A stretch of DNA of 64,000 nucleotides. Source: Orychophragmus violaceus (lineage: Eukaryota; Streptophyta; Magnoliopsida; Brassicales; Brassicaceae). The notes beneath the pieces were generated by a model. It was not told the origin of the DNA and did not search any database. It saw nothing but the letters and a program-made list of their open reading frames with translations. Location of the stretch: the NCBI GenBank assembly GCA_030180135.1, contig CM058236.1:54897728-54961727 (forward strand), read 5' to 3'. Of the stretch, positions 21,768 through 33,349 are shown one piece after another; within the stretch, counting starts at the first letter, position 1, and the number at the start of each line of letters is the position of its first letter. A program made the translations under genes and the position numbers.

Positions 21768-21890
21768 GAGTGTACCGAATACCATTTTAAGTTGATTGTG
21801 GAAGGAAATGAAGATGCTGACATAACTAATTCAAAACTTTTTATCAAATTGCGGCCAGTTGTTAAGGAATTGAAGATACTGAAATGATAC
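21768..21890 (+). pseudogene. RPA-like (OB-fold) fragment in Helitron H1
   Basis: A short frame reads CTEYHFKLIVEGNEDAD then LFIKLRPVVKELKIL, resembling the ends of plant RPA70/DUF223-type single-strand DNA-binding proteins that plant Helitrons carry. Too short for a firm call. Confidence 0.35.
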
Positions 21891-22552
21891 TAGCAGTTAT
21901 ACTATATTAGATTGATTTCTAATCAACTAATATTAAGGGCGTTTAAAAATTATCTTGATTTTAAAATAGGCTACAATATATTCGAATTTCCATATTTAAA
22001 AACAAGCACGTTAGCTATTAATTGATTTACATACGCCTTAATATGTGAAAGATATCTAAGAAATCTCAATTTCGTTTTAGATACTAATATAGATTTACGT
22101 TTTGTTAGAAAAATTAAAGCAAATTATAAAAATGTTTGTATTTTGGCGCCTCTTCTAATATACAAATTTCATGAAATGTTTTGAATTAAACTTTAACATC
22201 TACTTACTAATCCTTCTGCTAATGAGAGCAGCAAAACGCTGCCACAGTGCATCTATGCCATTGAAGTTGTGGAAACCATATTCATCAGGTTAGAATTATA
22301 TCGATAATTCACCAGTAACAAATCTTCTTCAACTATTTTTAATAGATGTGTTTATTCATATTTTAATCTCTATTGTTTTGTAATTCGTAGAATGACCAAA
22401 ACAAAAGAAGATTCCCAGTGTTTCAAACTCAACCATGGAAGAACAGTAAAAGATAACCAACGATGTGTTCCACTAAGCTCTATTTTTAATAGGTTAATCC
22501 GTGATTTAACAAATGCATCTCGAAGTTCAACGATAGTATCATCAGTAGAAGA

Positions 22553-23905
22553 ACAATATGTATCACCTGAATATCCCCTAGGCAGAAGGAAATTGATATC
22601 AGGTTATCAAGATCCCTAATGTGTTATCATTATACTATTGCGAAATCTAAGTTGTCTACATGGTTTGCTTTCTTATATACAGGCCGAGGAGAATTGCCAG
22701 CTAGAAAAAAACTTCAACATAATTTGAGTCAATTTTGTAAGTTTGTAGTTATAAGATGGCTATATCCAAAAATTTTAACTGTTAATACTTTACTTACATG
22801 TTTCTACTTTTAAATTGTCATATTTTGTATAGCAAACACCAGTACATTGTGTTCTCCAAACAGTTCAGTAGGAGAATACAATAGAAGCGGAAGACATGTT
22901 CTTAGTGATATAACTAATTTAGCAGGACAAATAAATGAAAGTAACATTGTGACACCCGAATATCCCCCAAGCAAAAGGAAATTGTGTTCAGGTTATCAAG
23001 ATCCCTTAATGTGTTATCATTATACTATTGTGAAATCTAAGTTGTCTATATGGTTTGCTTTCTTATATACAGGCCGAGGAAAATTGCCATCTAATAAAAA
23101 ACTTCAGCATGATTTGAGTCAATTTTGTAAGTTTGTAGTTATAAGATGGCTATATCCAAATTTTTTGAGTAAAATACTTTACTGACATGTTTTTTAATTT
23201 TAAATTGTTAAATTTTTGTATAGCAAACACCAGTACATTGTGTTCTCCAAACGGTTCAGTAGGAGAATACAATAGAAGCGGAAGAACTGTTCTTGGTGAT
23301 ATAACTAATTTGCCAGGACAAATAAATGAAAGTAACATTGTGACACCCGAATATCCCTCAAGCAAAAGGAAATTGTGTTCAGGTTATCAAGATCCCTAAT
23401 GTGTTATCATTATATTATCGAGAATTCTAATTTGTCTATATGGTTTGTTTTCTTCTATACAGGCCGAGGAAAATTGCCATCTAATAAAAAAACTTCAGCA
23501 TGATTTGAGTCAATTTTGTAAGTTTGTAGTTACATGTAAGATGGCTATATCCAAAATTTTTGAGTAAAATACTTTATTGACATGGTTTTTACTTTTAAAT
23601 TGTCATATTTTGTATAGCTCTCCCCAGTACATTGTGTTCTCCAAACGATTCAGTAGGAGAATACAATAGAAGCGGAAGATTTGTTCTTGGTGATATAACT
23701 AATTTGCCAGGACAAATTAATGAAAGTAACATTTATAATGCGGTGAATCTTAACAAGGAGGCTAATGATGTACAAAGGTTTCCTGCGAGCAAAAGAAAGA
23801 TGATTTCAAACATAGAAAATGTTGAACCTACTAAAAGACCTCGAAACAATTTTTGCCGTAAGTTTGTACTTGCATGTAAGATTTTAATTATAAACTTTTT
23901 TGTTT
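22553..23905 (+). repeat. Tandem exon-intron repeat, unit about 390 bp, four partial or full copies
   Basis: A unit beginning near TACATTGTGTTCTCCAAAC, with an exon ending in SGYQDP-type coding and an intron-like AT-rich part, starts near 22847, 23238 and 23629. A partial upstream copy begins at about 22553. The coding part of each unit carries an R-x-V-L-(S/G)-D-I-T-N motif. Full units differ by only a few substitutions, so the expansion is fairly recent compared with the rest of the Helitron. Confidence 0.8.
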
Positions 23906-24440
23906 TTGTGTTAACTTTACTGACAAATCTCAACGTTCAGTTTTTAATGTGTATTGTTACAGTAAACACCAAAAAATATTCAGCAGGACAATCCAGTCTA
24001 AACAGAAGAACTGTTCTTGGTGATATAACTAAACTATCAGCACAAGGCAACGAAACTAACGTTTGTTCTGATAATAATCATAGCACATTGCCTGATGATG
24101 AACATATTAGCGAAGATGATGACTCGTGTTCTGCATACGAGTATTCCTCTGAAGGTACTATTGTTCATCAAAATTCTGGAGGCTCGATATTAAGTTGTTT
24201 TGTATCGCTTTTACATGACCCTAAACGATTTGCTGTCTAGGGGAACAACATGGTGATCAAAATTGGGACTGTAGTAGTCATGATAGTTCTGATAGTGAAC
24301 ATACACAAAACGTTGAAGAAATAGAAACTCTTGATCGAGAAACCGTTGAAAAGCGAAGCAGAATTACATCAATGGCAGCTATTCTAAAAAAGGTTTTTAG
24401 TGTTAATGTTTCTTATCCAACACAGAGATGTAATAAGGAA
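23632..24440 (+). pseudogene. Helitron H1 N-terminal region
   Basis: The open frame 23632-24240 encodes the last repeat unit, a lysine/arginine patch (SKRKMISN, TKRPRNNF), a possible intron about 23865-23965, and a further RTVLGDITK motif followed by an acidic region. Similar low-complexity N-termini precede the Rep domain in other plant Helitron proteins. The frame breaks at 24240 and continues in pieces to 24440. Confidence 0.5.
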
Positions 24441-24527
24441 GATGGTAATTGATTTATATTCCTCTTTTATTTGTGAGATTTCCTTCCATCTATTGATTTA
24501 TACTAATAGGTAGTTTTTTTAATATCA

Positions 24528-27437
24528 TTGTTGTTTGCAGATTATATAGACGAAGGGGATCCAACTTATTCTTGTGGTGATTGTGGAGCTATGATGTGGT
24601 ATGGAGAAAGAATTGGTAGACACAGAAAAGCTATTAAACCTGTATTTTCTTTGTGTTGTATGCAAGGGCAAGTGCAGCTTCCTTATCTAAAGAAGCCTCC
24701 GGAAGAACTAGAAAAGCTATTTAAAGGAAATGATAAACTCAGCAAATATTTTCAGAGAAACTTGAGGCCTTACAACATGTCCTTCTCATTTACTTCCCTT
24801 GGTGGAAATGTTGATCGATCGGTTAAGAAAGGGAAAGGACCTGATATGTTTCAGATGCAAGGGGAAAATTATCATTTAATGGGAAGTTTGAGACCACTGC
24901 TAGGAAAAGAGGCGAAGTTTGGTCAGCTATAAATTGTTGATACGGAAAATGAGATTCAAAACAGAGTCAATGCACCGAGGTATATGTTTATTAAATTATA
25001 TGTTTTTAATCTGCTTACAGTACTGATTTACCAATATTTACGTTTGTGGTACAGCAAAGGCAAAAATAGCAGTGGTCAGAAATCGAGGAAGTATGGATTG
25101 AAGGATCTAATTATCAAGCGATTAATGGAAATATTAAATAAGGTAAATCCATACGTTGATAAGTTTAGATCAGCTCGTGATAGGTTTAATACAAATCCAA
25201 AGGAAGCTTTCACCATGAGGATTATCAGTACTCGTGTAACGGATGACAGAACATATAATGTTCCTACTGCTTCTGAAGTTGTTGCACTGATTCCTAATGA
25301 TTTTCAACTGTGAATGAATAAAAGAGATATTATGCTTGAAAAACAATCAGGAAGGCTTAAATGGATCAGCGAGGTTCATGTTTCATATCTCGCCCTTCAG
25401 TATCCGCTTATATTTGTTTATGGCGAAGATGGATTTAGACCTGGTATTAAAAAATGAGACTCAGAGGCTACAAAAAAGTTTAAAAACGATACGATAAGTA
25501 TGCGACAATGGTATGCATTCCAGATTCAAGATCGAAAAAATGAATCTGACCTTCTACTTCGATCAAGGAGATTGTTCCAGCAGTTTTTGGTTGATTCTTA
25601 TACAACCATCGAGTCTAGCAGGTTAAGGTATTTGAAGCATAACCAAAACAAAATGCGTTCTGACAGTTATGACTCTATCAAACAGTCTGAAGATGCCGGG
25701 GTGGAGGATATGAGTGAACAGGGTCAAGAATTTTTGTTGCCATCGACTCATACAGGCAGTCCTAGATATATGAGGAATTGCTACCTGGATGCAATGGCCA
25801 TTTGTAAACATTTTGGTTTCCTTGATCTGTTCATCACGTTTACATGCAATCCAAAATGGCCTGAGATAACAAGACTCTTGGCGGAACATGATTTGAACTT
25901 TGATGACATACCAAATATTCTTTGCAGGATGTTTCACATGAAACTTAATCGGTTGATGAATGATTTAACAAAGAAGAAGCTATTAGGAAAGACCGTTGCA
26001 GGTAAGTAAAACCTTTGATCTCTTAAGTGTATTAACTATTTTATAATTACAATCTATATTACTAACAGTAGTTTATGTTTCCGCATTTCAGCTATGTATA
26101 CCATAGAGTTTCAGAAGAGAGGATTACCTCATGCTCACATTCTGCTCTTTATGGATCCTACTTCTAAATTTGTCACTACAGATGATATTGACAAGGTAAT
26201 TTCAGCTGAAATACCAGATAGGATTAAAGAGCTGAAGCTTTATAATGTCATAAAAGATAAGATGATTCATGGGCCTTGTGGAGCTGCTAACATGAATTCA
26301 CCATGCATGGAAGATTGTAAATGTTCGAAGTTATTTTCTAATCCTTATGCTGAGAAAACTACAATTAACAGAGAAGGGTTTCCTGTTTTTAGAAGACGTG
26401 AACAAACATGTTGCTTTGTTGATAAGAATGGTGTTAAATGTGACAACAGATTTGTTATTCCATATAACAAGAAGCTCTCCTTACGTTATCAAGCTCACAT
26501 AAATGTGGAATGGTGCAACCAAAGTGGTGCAATCAAGTACTTATTTAAGTACATTAACAAAAGAGCTGATCGTGTGAGTGTCGTTGTTGAAGGACCAGGA
26601 ACCAGTGGATCAGACAACGCGGATAATGGTGAAGCCAATGTTCAGGAAAAAAGAGATGAGATCAAAGAGTTTTTCAATTGTCGGTATGTTTTGTATTTTC
26701 TAAATTGTAGATAAGTTACTGAAACGTTGGATTGCATATACTTATATGACTCACGTTTATGGTTCGGATTTTTAGATACGTTTCTTCATGCGAAGCTGGA
26801 TGGAGAATTTTTAAGTATCAATTACACTATCGATCTACGGCAGTACAGAGGCTCTACTTCCATCTACCACAAAAACAAAGTGTCTTTTTCAGAGGGAATG
26901 ATAAAATAGAGACCGTGGTCAGTCGTAAGCTCATAGAGAATACTATGTTCTTGGCGCTGTTTGAGCTGAACAAAACTGATTCATTCGCCAACACTCTAAC
27001 TTATGCTCAGATTCCAAATCACTACACATTCTGCAAAACAAAGAAGAAATGGAAGAGAAGGCGAAACAAACAATTCAGTGTTGGAAGGATTAATTATGCT
27101 CCCCGTAAACAGGAAGATTCTTATTATTTGCGTATATTGTTGAACGTTGTCCAAGGACTGAGAGGTTATGATCATCTAAAAACGTTTAACGGTGTTCTAT
27201 ACAAGGAATATAAAGATGCGTGTTATGCTCGTGGGTTGCTGGATGATGACCAAGAGTATATTGATGATATCATTAGACGTAGTTTTTATGCTTGTGGAAG
27301 GTCTCTCAGACAGCTTTTTGTTGTTATGCTTCTTTCTGATACTTTGTCTAAATCAGAAGTAGTTTGGGAAAAAACTTGGGAGTTTTTATCGGAAGACATA
27401 GAGCACACTATGAGGAAATACTACAATAGGCCAGGTA
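24528..27437 (+). pseudogene. Helitron H1 Rep (HUH/Y2 nuclease) region, with introns and stops
   Basis: Pieces in order are: a cysteine block with GDCGAMMWYGER and FSLCCMQGQVQLP (24528-24932); a middle part (25060-25313); the Helitron_like_N region (25330-26001) with MRNCYLDAMAICKHFG; and the catalytic core with EFQKRGLPHAHILLF, which holds the His-x-His metal site (26094-26160). The tyrosine block YLFKYINKRADR follows at about 26540-26575, then SCEAGWRIF and the C-terminal Rep domain to 27430. Probable introns are 26002-26091 and 26684-26775, both GT-AG and both restoring the frame. In-frame stops at 24930-24932, 25311-25313 and about 25457 disable it. The helicase is absent. Confidence 0.85.
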
Positions 27438-27439
27438 TG

Positions 27440-28122
27440 TGTTGGGAATGTCCTGAAATCTATTGTACTTGCTCTAAGTGAAAGTCGTATAGTCGAGATG
27501 AGACAATCACATAACACTAGGTAGTCATAACGCTTTGCTAGAAGCCACTTATGATCAATGAGTTGAGAACTCATTGCTAGTGTTATATGATCCTACAGGG
27601 TCACACACCTAAGCAAATTGGGCGTTAAAGACGAGGTTGATCATTGATGTAATGATCCAGTAAATGCATATGTGATATGCATTCGATATCAATGTTCTGG
27701 GGAAGCATCGATCGTTGCAGAGAGTGCATCGATCGATGCGCTCACGGATTAATCAGATTAATTCGGTTTAATCGTTGGTTAATTCCGTTGTGGTTTAAGC
27801 CGACATATATAAGATATATGGTCGACCTAAACTCGTCCCTAACCTAATTCACAGTCACCAGAACACAGATAGAAACCTCTCTGGAGATTAGATCTCTGTA
27901 AGGCACTAGCATCCCTGCGGTCCAGTTTGTGTGCGTGTGGATACCAGTAGAGGCGCAGCATTTGAGGCGCTTCGTGATCTCGATTATCTGCAAACACTTC
28001 CGCTGCATATTCATCAGGTAATCTCGAGATCTGTTAGATTCAATTACATGAACCTTAGATCCTAGGCTCGGAATTCAGACTAGGGTTGCTAATCCTGATT
28101 AGAACTGCTAGAAATTCCTTCA
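27440..28122 (+). repeat. Copia 5' LTR
   Basis: About 683 bp, from TGTTGGGAATGTCCTGAAATC to ATTCCTTCA, directly followed by the primer binding site. The exact first base (27438 or 27440) is uncertain. It has a dyad pair at about 27705-27739 and TATATAAG at about 27805. Confidence 0.8.
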
Positions 28123-28123
28123 G

Positions 28124-28135
28124 TGGTATCAGAGC
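28124..28135 (+). promoter_or_regulatory. Copia primer binding site (initiator tRNA-Met type)
   Basis: TGGTATCAGAGC, the classic plant copia primer site, lies one base after the LTR end. Confidence 0.9.
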
Positions 28136-29190
28136 TTTAGGGTTCCATTGAATCTGTAGCATGATGATTAGATTAGTTGAATCTAGATCTTTGTATAATT
28201 GATACAAGCATGCTAAAACTCGTTTTGATCAAAGTAACCTAGCTTAGGGTTTTGTTCGAAAACGTTTTAAAGGTTTTTCGCATAGTGTCGATCGTTGCCA
28301 ATCGGGCATCGATCGACACAGAGCGAAAACCCGAATAAATTTAGGGTTTTTCGCGTGGTGTCGATCGTTGCCAATCCGGAAACGATCGATACAGGGCGAA
28401 AACCCGAATAAACCTAGTTTTCGCCTAGTGACGATCGATGCAATTGTTGCATCGATCGACACAGCCTCGCGAGATTGTTGGATCGGTTCAATTGGATTGG
28501 ACCGGTTGTCGAGCTTGGTTAATAATGGTCGAACACTGTGAATGGTTTAAATGCGATTGGTTTGATTAGGTTGGCATCGACCGATGCTAATGTAGCATCG
28601 ATCGACGCTGACCGGTATTCAAAACCGGATCAATTGGATTGATCGGTTATCGCGGATTAATTATAAGAATTAAAACATAGTAAAACTGAACGTTTTAAAT
28701 GGTTCCGTTCCTCAACCAAATATCAAGTGTACTTGATGTCTTTCCAATCTTGTCAACTGTCAAAACCCATTTAGTTGTGTGATAGACTTGCAGTGCAAGA
28801 TGTCCACAATTTCATGAGTAAGGCAGAGGTAATCGTGTTGATGGACTTGCAGTGCAAGACATCGACAATTACGTGACTAAAGAGATTGGTTAACTTGACT
28901 GGGCCATCAAAATCGTTTTGGGCTCAGAGACATCAGGTGGATTGGACATAAGATGTCGATCCACAACCAAGAGTTATATTGGATATAACTAGCAAGGTTA
29001 TTGCTTACCTAAATAGCTAAAGTTGAATGATAGCCAGTGGCTCACTTGAATTTAGTAAAATATGGGTCTTGGATCATTATATTCATCTGAGGAAGCATTG
29101 ATTGAATATAATGCGAGTTTTCTTAAAAGTTAAGATTTCTCATTTCTTGAACATCATAACTAAACCTTTTCTTTTTCTATGTTCTCAGCT
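28136..29190 (+). other. Copia untranslated leader with dyad clusters
   Basis: About 1 kb without a gene. CGATCG/CGACCG-centred dyads occur at about 28285-28320, 28358-28395, 28430-28462 and 28574-28610, interspersed with a repeated phrase around GCGAAAACCCGAATAAA. Confidence 0.7.
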
Positions 29191-29434
29191 ATGACTACTA
29201 CTCATAATAATTCTTTCTCCCTGCGATCCGTCCTTGAGAAGGACAAGTTAAATGGATCGAATTTTCTCGAATGGTATCGGAACTTGAGAATTGTTCTCAA
29301 TCAGGAGAAGCGGGACTATGTCCTTGAAAATGTTCTCCCTGAAAAACCGAGAGCCAATGCTCCACATGCAGAAAGGAATGCTTGGGACAAGCATTCTAAT
29401 GATGTGGTCGATGTGAATTGTCTCATGTTGGCTA
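29191..29434 (+). pseudogene. Copia gag N-terminus, truncated
   Basis: About 81 codons from ATG 29191. LRSVLEKDKLNGSNFLEWYRNLRI-type sequence (shown here only in part) and the later CLMLA block are typical of plant copia gag. The frame is cut by the LTR at 29435; the last two or so codons of the open frame come from gypsy sequence. Confidence 0.8.
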
Positions 29435-30609
29435 TGATATACCATGGATTTTACCGGTTTTAACCATGGTATATGCCTTATTTATCGAGTCTTATGTTAT
29501 GTTTTGGAGTCTTTTTAGTATGTTTACAGGTTTAGACACATTTGGAGCAGAAGTGGAGATTTTGGAGCTGTTTGGTGTATTTTGGAGATTTGGTCCGAGA
29601 GACAGAGTTCACTGTCCAGTTTTGAAGACTGCGTCGATCGTTGCACACCTGCATCGATCGTTGCATATGCGAATGGGCCAGACTCGCCGATTTAATGAAG
29701 AATGCTGATTTTGCAGAAAAGCCCAGATATTTGCACAGAAGCTCAAAACGTGTTTTAGCTATTATATAAGGGTTTTTAAGCCATTGTTTAGGCGATGCTT
29801 TCATTAAGTCTTATTTTATTTCAGAGAGAGTTAGGGGCTGATCCTGCTCTCGAAAGAGAGAGGATTTTGAACCCCAGATCTTTACTTTGTTTTATGATAT
29901 TTGGTTTCCTATTCAAGATGTTTTCTGTTTCGATGTTTATGTCTGAGTAGATTACCTGTTAAGTTTAGGGATTCTCATTAGGGATTTCATGGAGTTATAG
30001 TTTAATTAATCAGTAGAGATTCATATCTGCTAGTTCTTTGTTTAGGTTGTTCTTAATGCTTAATCTGAACTGACCACTTAGATTATGATGTTAGGCTGAT
30101 TAATGCAGCGAAAGTTGGTTAATTTAGCTAGAAAGAACCTAGATAAGCAATTTAACTTCTCGCAAACGAAAGTTTGGTTTAATTAGATTGTGAACATATC
30201 AAACTTGGAATTAAAGCTGGTTTAATCTGTTAGTTCTCGCAAACGAAAGTTTGGTTTGCTGCACTTAGACTTAGAGAATTCTCGCAAAGGAATTTGGTTA
30301 ATTCTATATCTGTGTTTGAGTTCTAGAACAGTTTCTGATTGGATCTCGACTGATTGATTGCTTGTGTTCCTGATTTCCTGAGAACTCCCTAGACTTAACG
30401 CTTCGATTCCTTGCTCACAAAACTCGCCTGCTACTGATTTACTTTTCTGCTCTGCTTTTAGTTTAATCATCTTTGCTTTCTCCTAGTTTAATCACTTCTG
30501 TTTTTATCTATCGTTGACCAGTGTCCCTGTGGATTCGATAACCCTATATACTACATTGATATTGATGTGCACTTGCAGTTTAGTATAGGGATTAATTCTT
30601 GACCTATCA
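29435..30609 (+). repeat. Element B 5' LTR
   Basis: 1175 bp, TGATATACCATGG to GACCTATCA. It is preceded directly by GGCTA, a candidate target duplication whose partner was not found next to a matching LTR end. A dyad pair lies at 29630-29666. Confidence 0.88.
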
Positions 30610-30615
30610 AGTTTT

Positions 30616-30633
30616 TGGCGCCGTTGTCGGGGA
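30616..30633 (+). promoter_or_regulatory. Element B primer binding site
   Basis: TGGCGCCGTTGTCGGGGA, one mismatch to the tRNA-Asp 3' end. Confidence 0.85.
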
Positions 30634-30850
30634 CTCTTTTGAATCCTCGATAGATTTGAACTTAGGGTTTAGACTAGGATTTTCGTTTTTAATTTTTGCT
30701 ACTAATTTTTTTCTTTTTCTGTTCTTGCGTTTCAGGTACGCCTGTAATCGCTTTGCATCGATCGACACTGTCATGTGTGTCGATCGTTGCATTCTCGAGC
30801 TTGCATCGATCGACGCTACTCTGCATCGATCGGCACAGTGCGAAAGAATA

Positions 30851-32065
30851 ATGGGAATGATGGAACAGATGTTGGAAAATCAGCAGAATAACTCGTTCTG
30901 CGGAGGCTATGGTTCCTATTCATTCACCAGAGATTATGAATCTCCATCATATCAGCCTGTTCCTCCTCAAAATAAACAATATGGTAAGCTGATAAGTATG
31001 ATGGAGCAGTTACTGGAAAGATATGAAGAGGAGAGGAACTACATAAATGGTCCTGGGTTTCAAGGAAACAGAGCTTATGAGAGCAAGATAGAATCCATGA
31101 TGGAGCAGTTGCTAGAGGATCAAGCTAAGATTGCTGCAAACTTCGACAGGAAGCTGGAAGCTATACATGGAAATCTGAATGGGAAGTTTGAATACTTGAG
31201 CACACATTTGAAGAAGCTAGATGTCCAAGTTCAACAAACGGCTGGAGCAATAGAAAGGCGTAATGAAGCTAGGAAAGCTGAACAGTGTAGATCCATCAAA
31301 GCTGTGACCTTAAAGGATGAGATTGAGTTGCTAGGTGAAGAAGAGAGCATAATCTCGGATTTTCTAGATGAATATTGTCTGCCTGATACATGCATCGATC
31401 GACACCCCCTTAGTGACGATCGACACGCCATTCTGACGGCAATTTCGAGTTCTTTCGAGAAACAGAATCGCCTTGCATCGATCGACACACATTATGCAAC
31501 GATCGACACAGAACGCACACATGTCCAGAAACCTGCAACAGTACCAGAACAAGCTTACAAGCCCCCAGTGCCATATCCTAAGGTTCCTAAACCTTCCAGA
31601 CAAGAGCTAGAAGTGGCTAACTGCATGAAAGTGATGGATAAGAAGGTGAATAGAACACCACCAGTTGAAACTTCGCGAGTTCATGCAAAGGAGATGATCT
31701 CCACTGATGGTCATCTGAAAGAAGAAGTTCAGATTGGTGGAACTACAGTATCTGATAGTAGAAAGAAGAAGATGGCAGTTCCTCTTGAACCTGCTCTAAC
31801 ATCTTCAGTACCTGCAACTGCTCATAAGCAAAAAGTCCCAAACATCAGATCTGCACCAAAGGTAAGGTACAAATCACCTAAGCTTAAACCTTCTGATCAC
31901 ATTGTTTTGAATGCAGGAAAACGCAGTAGACCGCCCAAGCTTCGCTCCCGCCCTGATTCTGATTTCTCTTTCCTTGGAAAGCCTCATGATCATAATGCCT
32001 ATACACCCCCTTGGATGAAGAGATATTCACAGAGACATTCAAAGTCTCTGTTGAAACCGCCATGA
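30851..32065 (+). CDS. Capsid-less gag-derived protein of element B
   Basis: 404 aa from the first ATG, the same length as its inverted twin at 16838-18052 and almost the same sequence. It has three MMEQ(L/M)LE coiled-coil segments, the gag-type LSTHLKKLDVQVQQ block, a serine/proline-rich middle and the basic YTPPWMKR tail. Coding dyads lie at about 31390-31425 and 31476-31510. The frame is open upstream to 30599 through the leader dyads but without an ATG. It lacks capsid, zinc-knuckle and protease domains. Role unknown. Confidence 0.6.
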   Translation: MGMMEQMLENQQNNSFCGGYGSYSFTRDYESPSYQPVPPQNKQYGKLISMMEQLLERYEEERNYINGPGFQGNRAYESKIESMMEQLLEDQAKIAANFDRKLEAIHGNLNGKFEYLSTHLKKLDVQVQQTAGAIERRNEARKAEQCRSIKAVTLKDEIELLGEEESIISDFLDEYCLPDTCIDRHPLSDDRHAILTAISSSFEKQNRLASIDTHYATIDTERTHVQKPATVPEQAYKPPVPYPKVPKPSRQELEVANCMKVMDKKVNRTPPVETSRVHAKEMISTDGHLKEEVQIGGTTVSDSRKKKMAVPLEPALTSSVPATAHKQKVPNIRSAPKVRYKSPKLKPSDHIVLNAGKRSRPPKLRSRPDSDFSFLGKPHDHNAYTPPWMKRYSQRHSKSLLKPP

Positions 32066-33349
32066 ATCCAATCTCTTTCCAATAGTCAAGCTAATGACTA
32101 AAAACAAGCGCTGAGTGGGAGGCAACCCACTATAGAGTCAGTTTTCGTTTTTGTTTTTCATTTTTCAGTCTTTGCTATTTTGATTTTTTCCTTTTAGTGT
32201 TTTCAGCAGAGAGAACAGGTTCAAAATCGCCTAGCATCGATCGACACAGTGCGATTACATAAATGAATCGAGCAAATGCGCCTTGCGTCGATCGATGCGG
32301 TCCTGTGCATCGATCGACACAGTGCGACGAGAGGTACGTAACTCTGATTTTTCAACTCTTTTAAATTTGATTATCTGTTCTTACCGAGCTCATGCCTTGA
32401 TTACACTGGGGACAGTGTAGTTTAAGTGTGGGGGGGAGGAAGCTACTGACGCACGCTTTTGTTTTCTTAGTTTTTCAAAAACATTGTTTTATTGAGTCAA
32501 AACTTGTATGAAACTATGATTTTTCGAGGAAAATTTCGCTTGAACAGGAACTAAGTGACCATTGGACAGACTTGCAGAGCCTCCATGACTGTTAGAAAAC
32601 TCAGACACAGATCAACCTACTGGGAACACCCACATCACTTCAGGTATCAGAGGATCCTTTACTGACTTCAACCTTAATACTGACTTAGATTTCTCACCTA
32701 AGGGCTTGGTATACTTTGTGTCGGATTCCCTTGTTAGTTCTGACACAGCCTGTAAACCTGTCCTATTTAGTTCCCTTCTCCCCTTCTGTAAAGAAAAAAA
32801 AAAAAATATATAATAAACTGAGGATGAGTTGGTAACTCCGAAGTGGTCATGGGAATAGTAGCAAACACTATTATCTCTCATGTGATCCATGGAATGTGTC
32901 CAATGTACACCCCATAACGGGAAGAACACTGATAAAAAAAATAAAATGATACCCAGTGGGGAAAAATCAGTTGTTAAAGAAGGGAAAGAGAAGAAAGGGA
33001 CTAGATAAAGATAGTATGGTGGTCAAGAGCTGATAAGGTAAGAATCCATGTGCCCTTTGATCGATAATCCTTAGGTGAGACCGCACTTAAATACTTGCAG
33101 AAGTCAGTAGGGAGAATTTGAATGCTTGAATGTGATTGTGGAGTTTACCTAGGACAGTTGCTAAGTGTGGGGGAAGTACATTGTGGTCTTGATATCCTGT
33201 GATTGATTTTTGCAGTGGTTTACTAAGGGGAATCTGAGTATTGTAGCTTCTAGGATGAAATGAGTTTCTGAAGAGTTTTCAAACCTCTTCACCATGTTTT
33301 AGTTCTATGTTTTGCTTGAGGGCAAGCAAAGGCTAAGTGTGGGGGAGTA
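32066..33349 (+). other. Element B 3' region
   Basis: Hairpin AGTGGGAGGCAACCCACT at 32114-32131, dyads at about 32235-32325, and AAGTGTGGGGG tracts near 32422, 33163 and 33336. No gene. Confidence 0.7.

Larger units (their letters stand above)
21642..27439 (+). mobile_element. Helitron H1, decayed, truncated on the right by copia
   Basis: Contains RPA-like remnants, a duplicated N-terminal exon region and a Rep (HUH/Y2) gene with introns. It lacks the helicase half because copia sequence begins at about 27440. Helitron 5'-TC and 3'-CTRR hairpin ends were not identified. Confidence 0.8.
27440..29434 (+). mobile_element. Ty1/copia fragment: 5' LTR, primer site, leader and gag start
   Basis: Same family as 19485-21641. 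It interrupts Helitron H1 on the left and is cut by the gypsy LTR at 29435 on the right, inside gag. Confidence 0.8.
29435..33349 (+). mobile_element. B: small non-autonomous gypsy element, inverted copy of D
   Basis: 5' LTR, primer site, capsid-less gag ORF, hairpin and purine tracts. From 29435 to about 33150 it is a near-identical inverted copy of 15770-19484. Beyond about 33190 the sequence switches to a more diverged relative, and no matching 3' LTR start is present at 33350. Confidence 0.78.

Noticed and set aside
28244..28462. 72-aa minus-strand frame with repeated CID/RF peptides
   Set aside because: The repetition is translation of the dyads in the copia leader, not a protein repeat.
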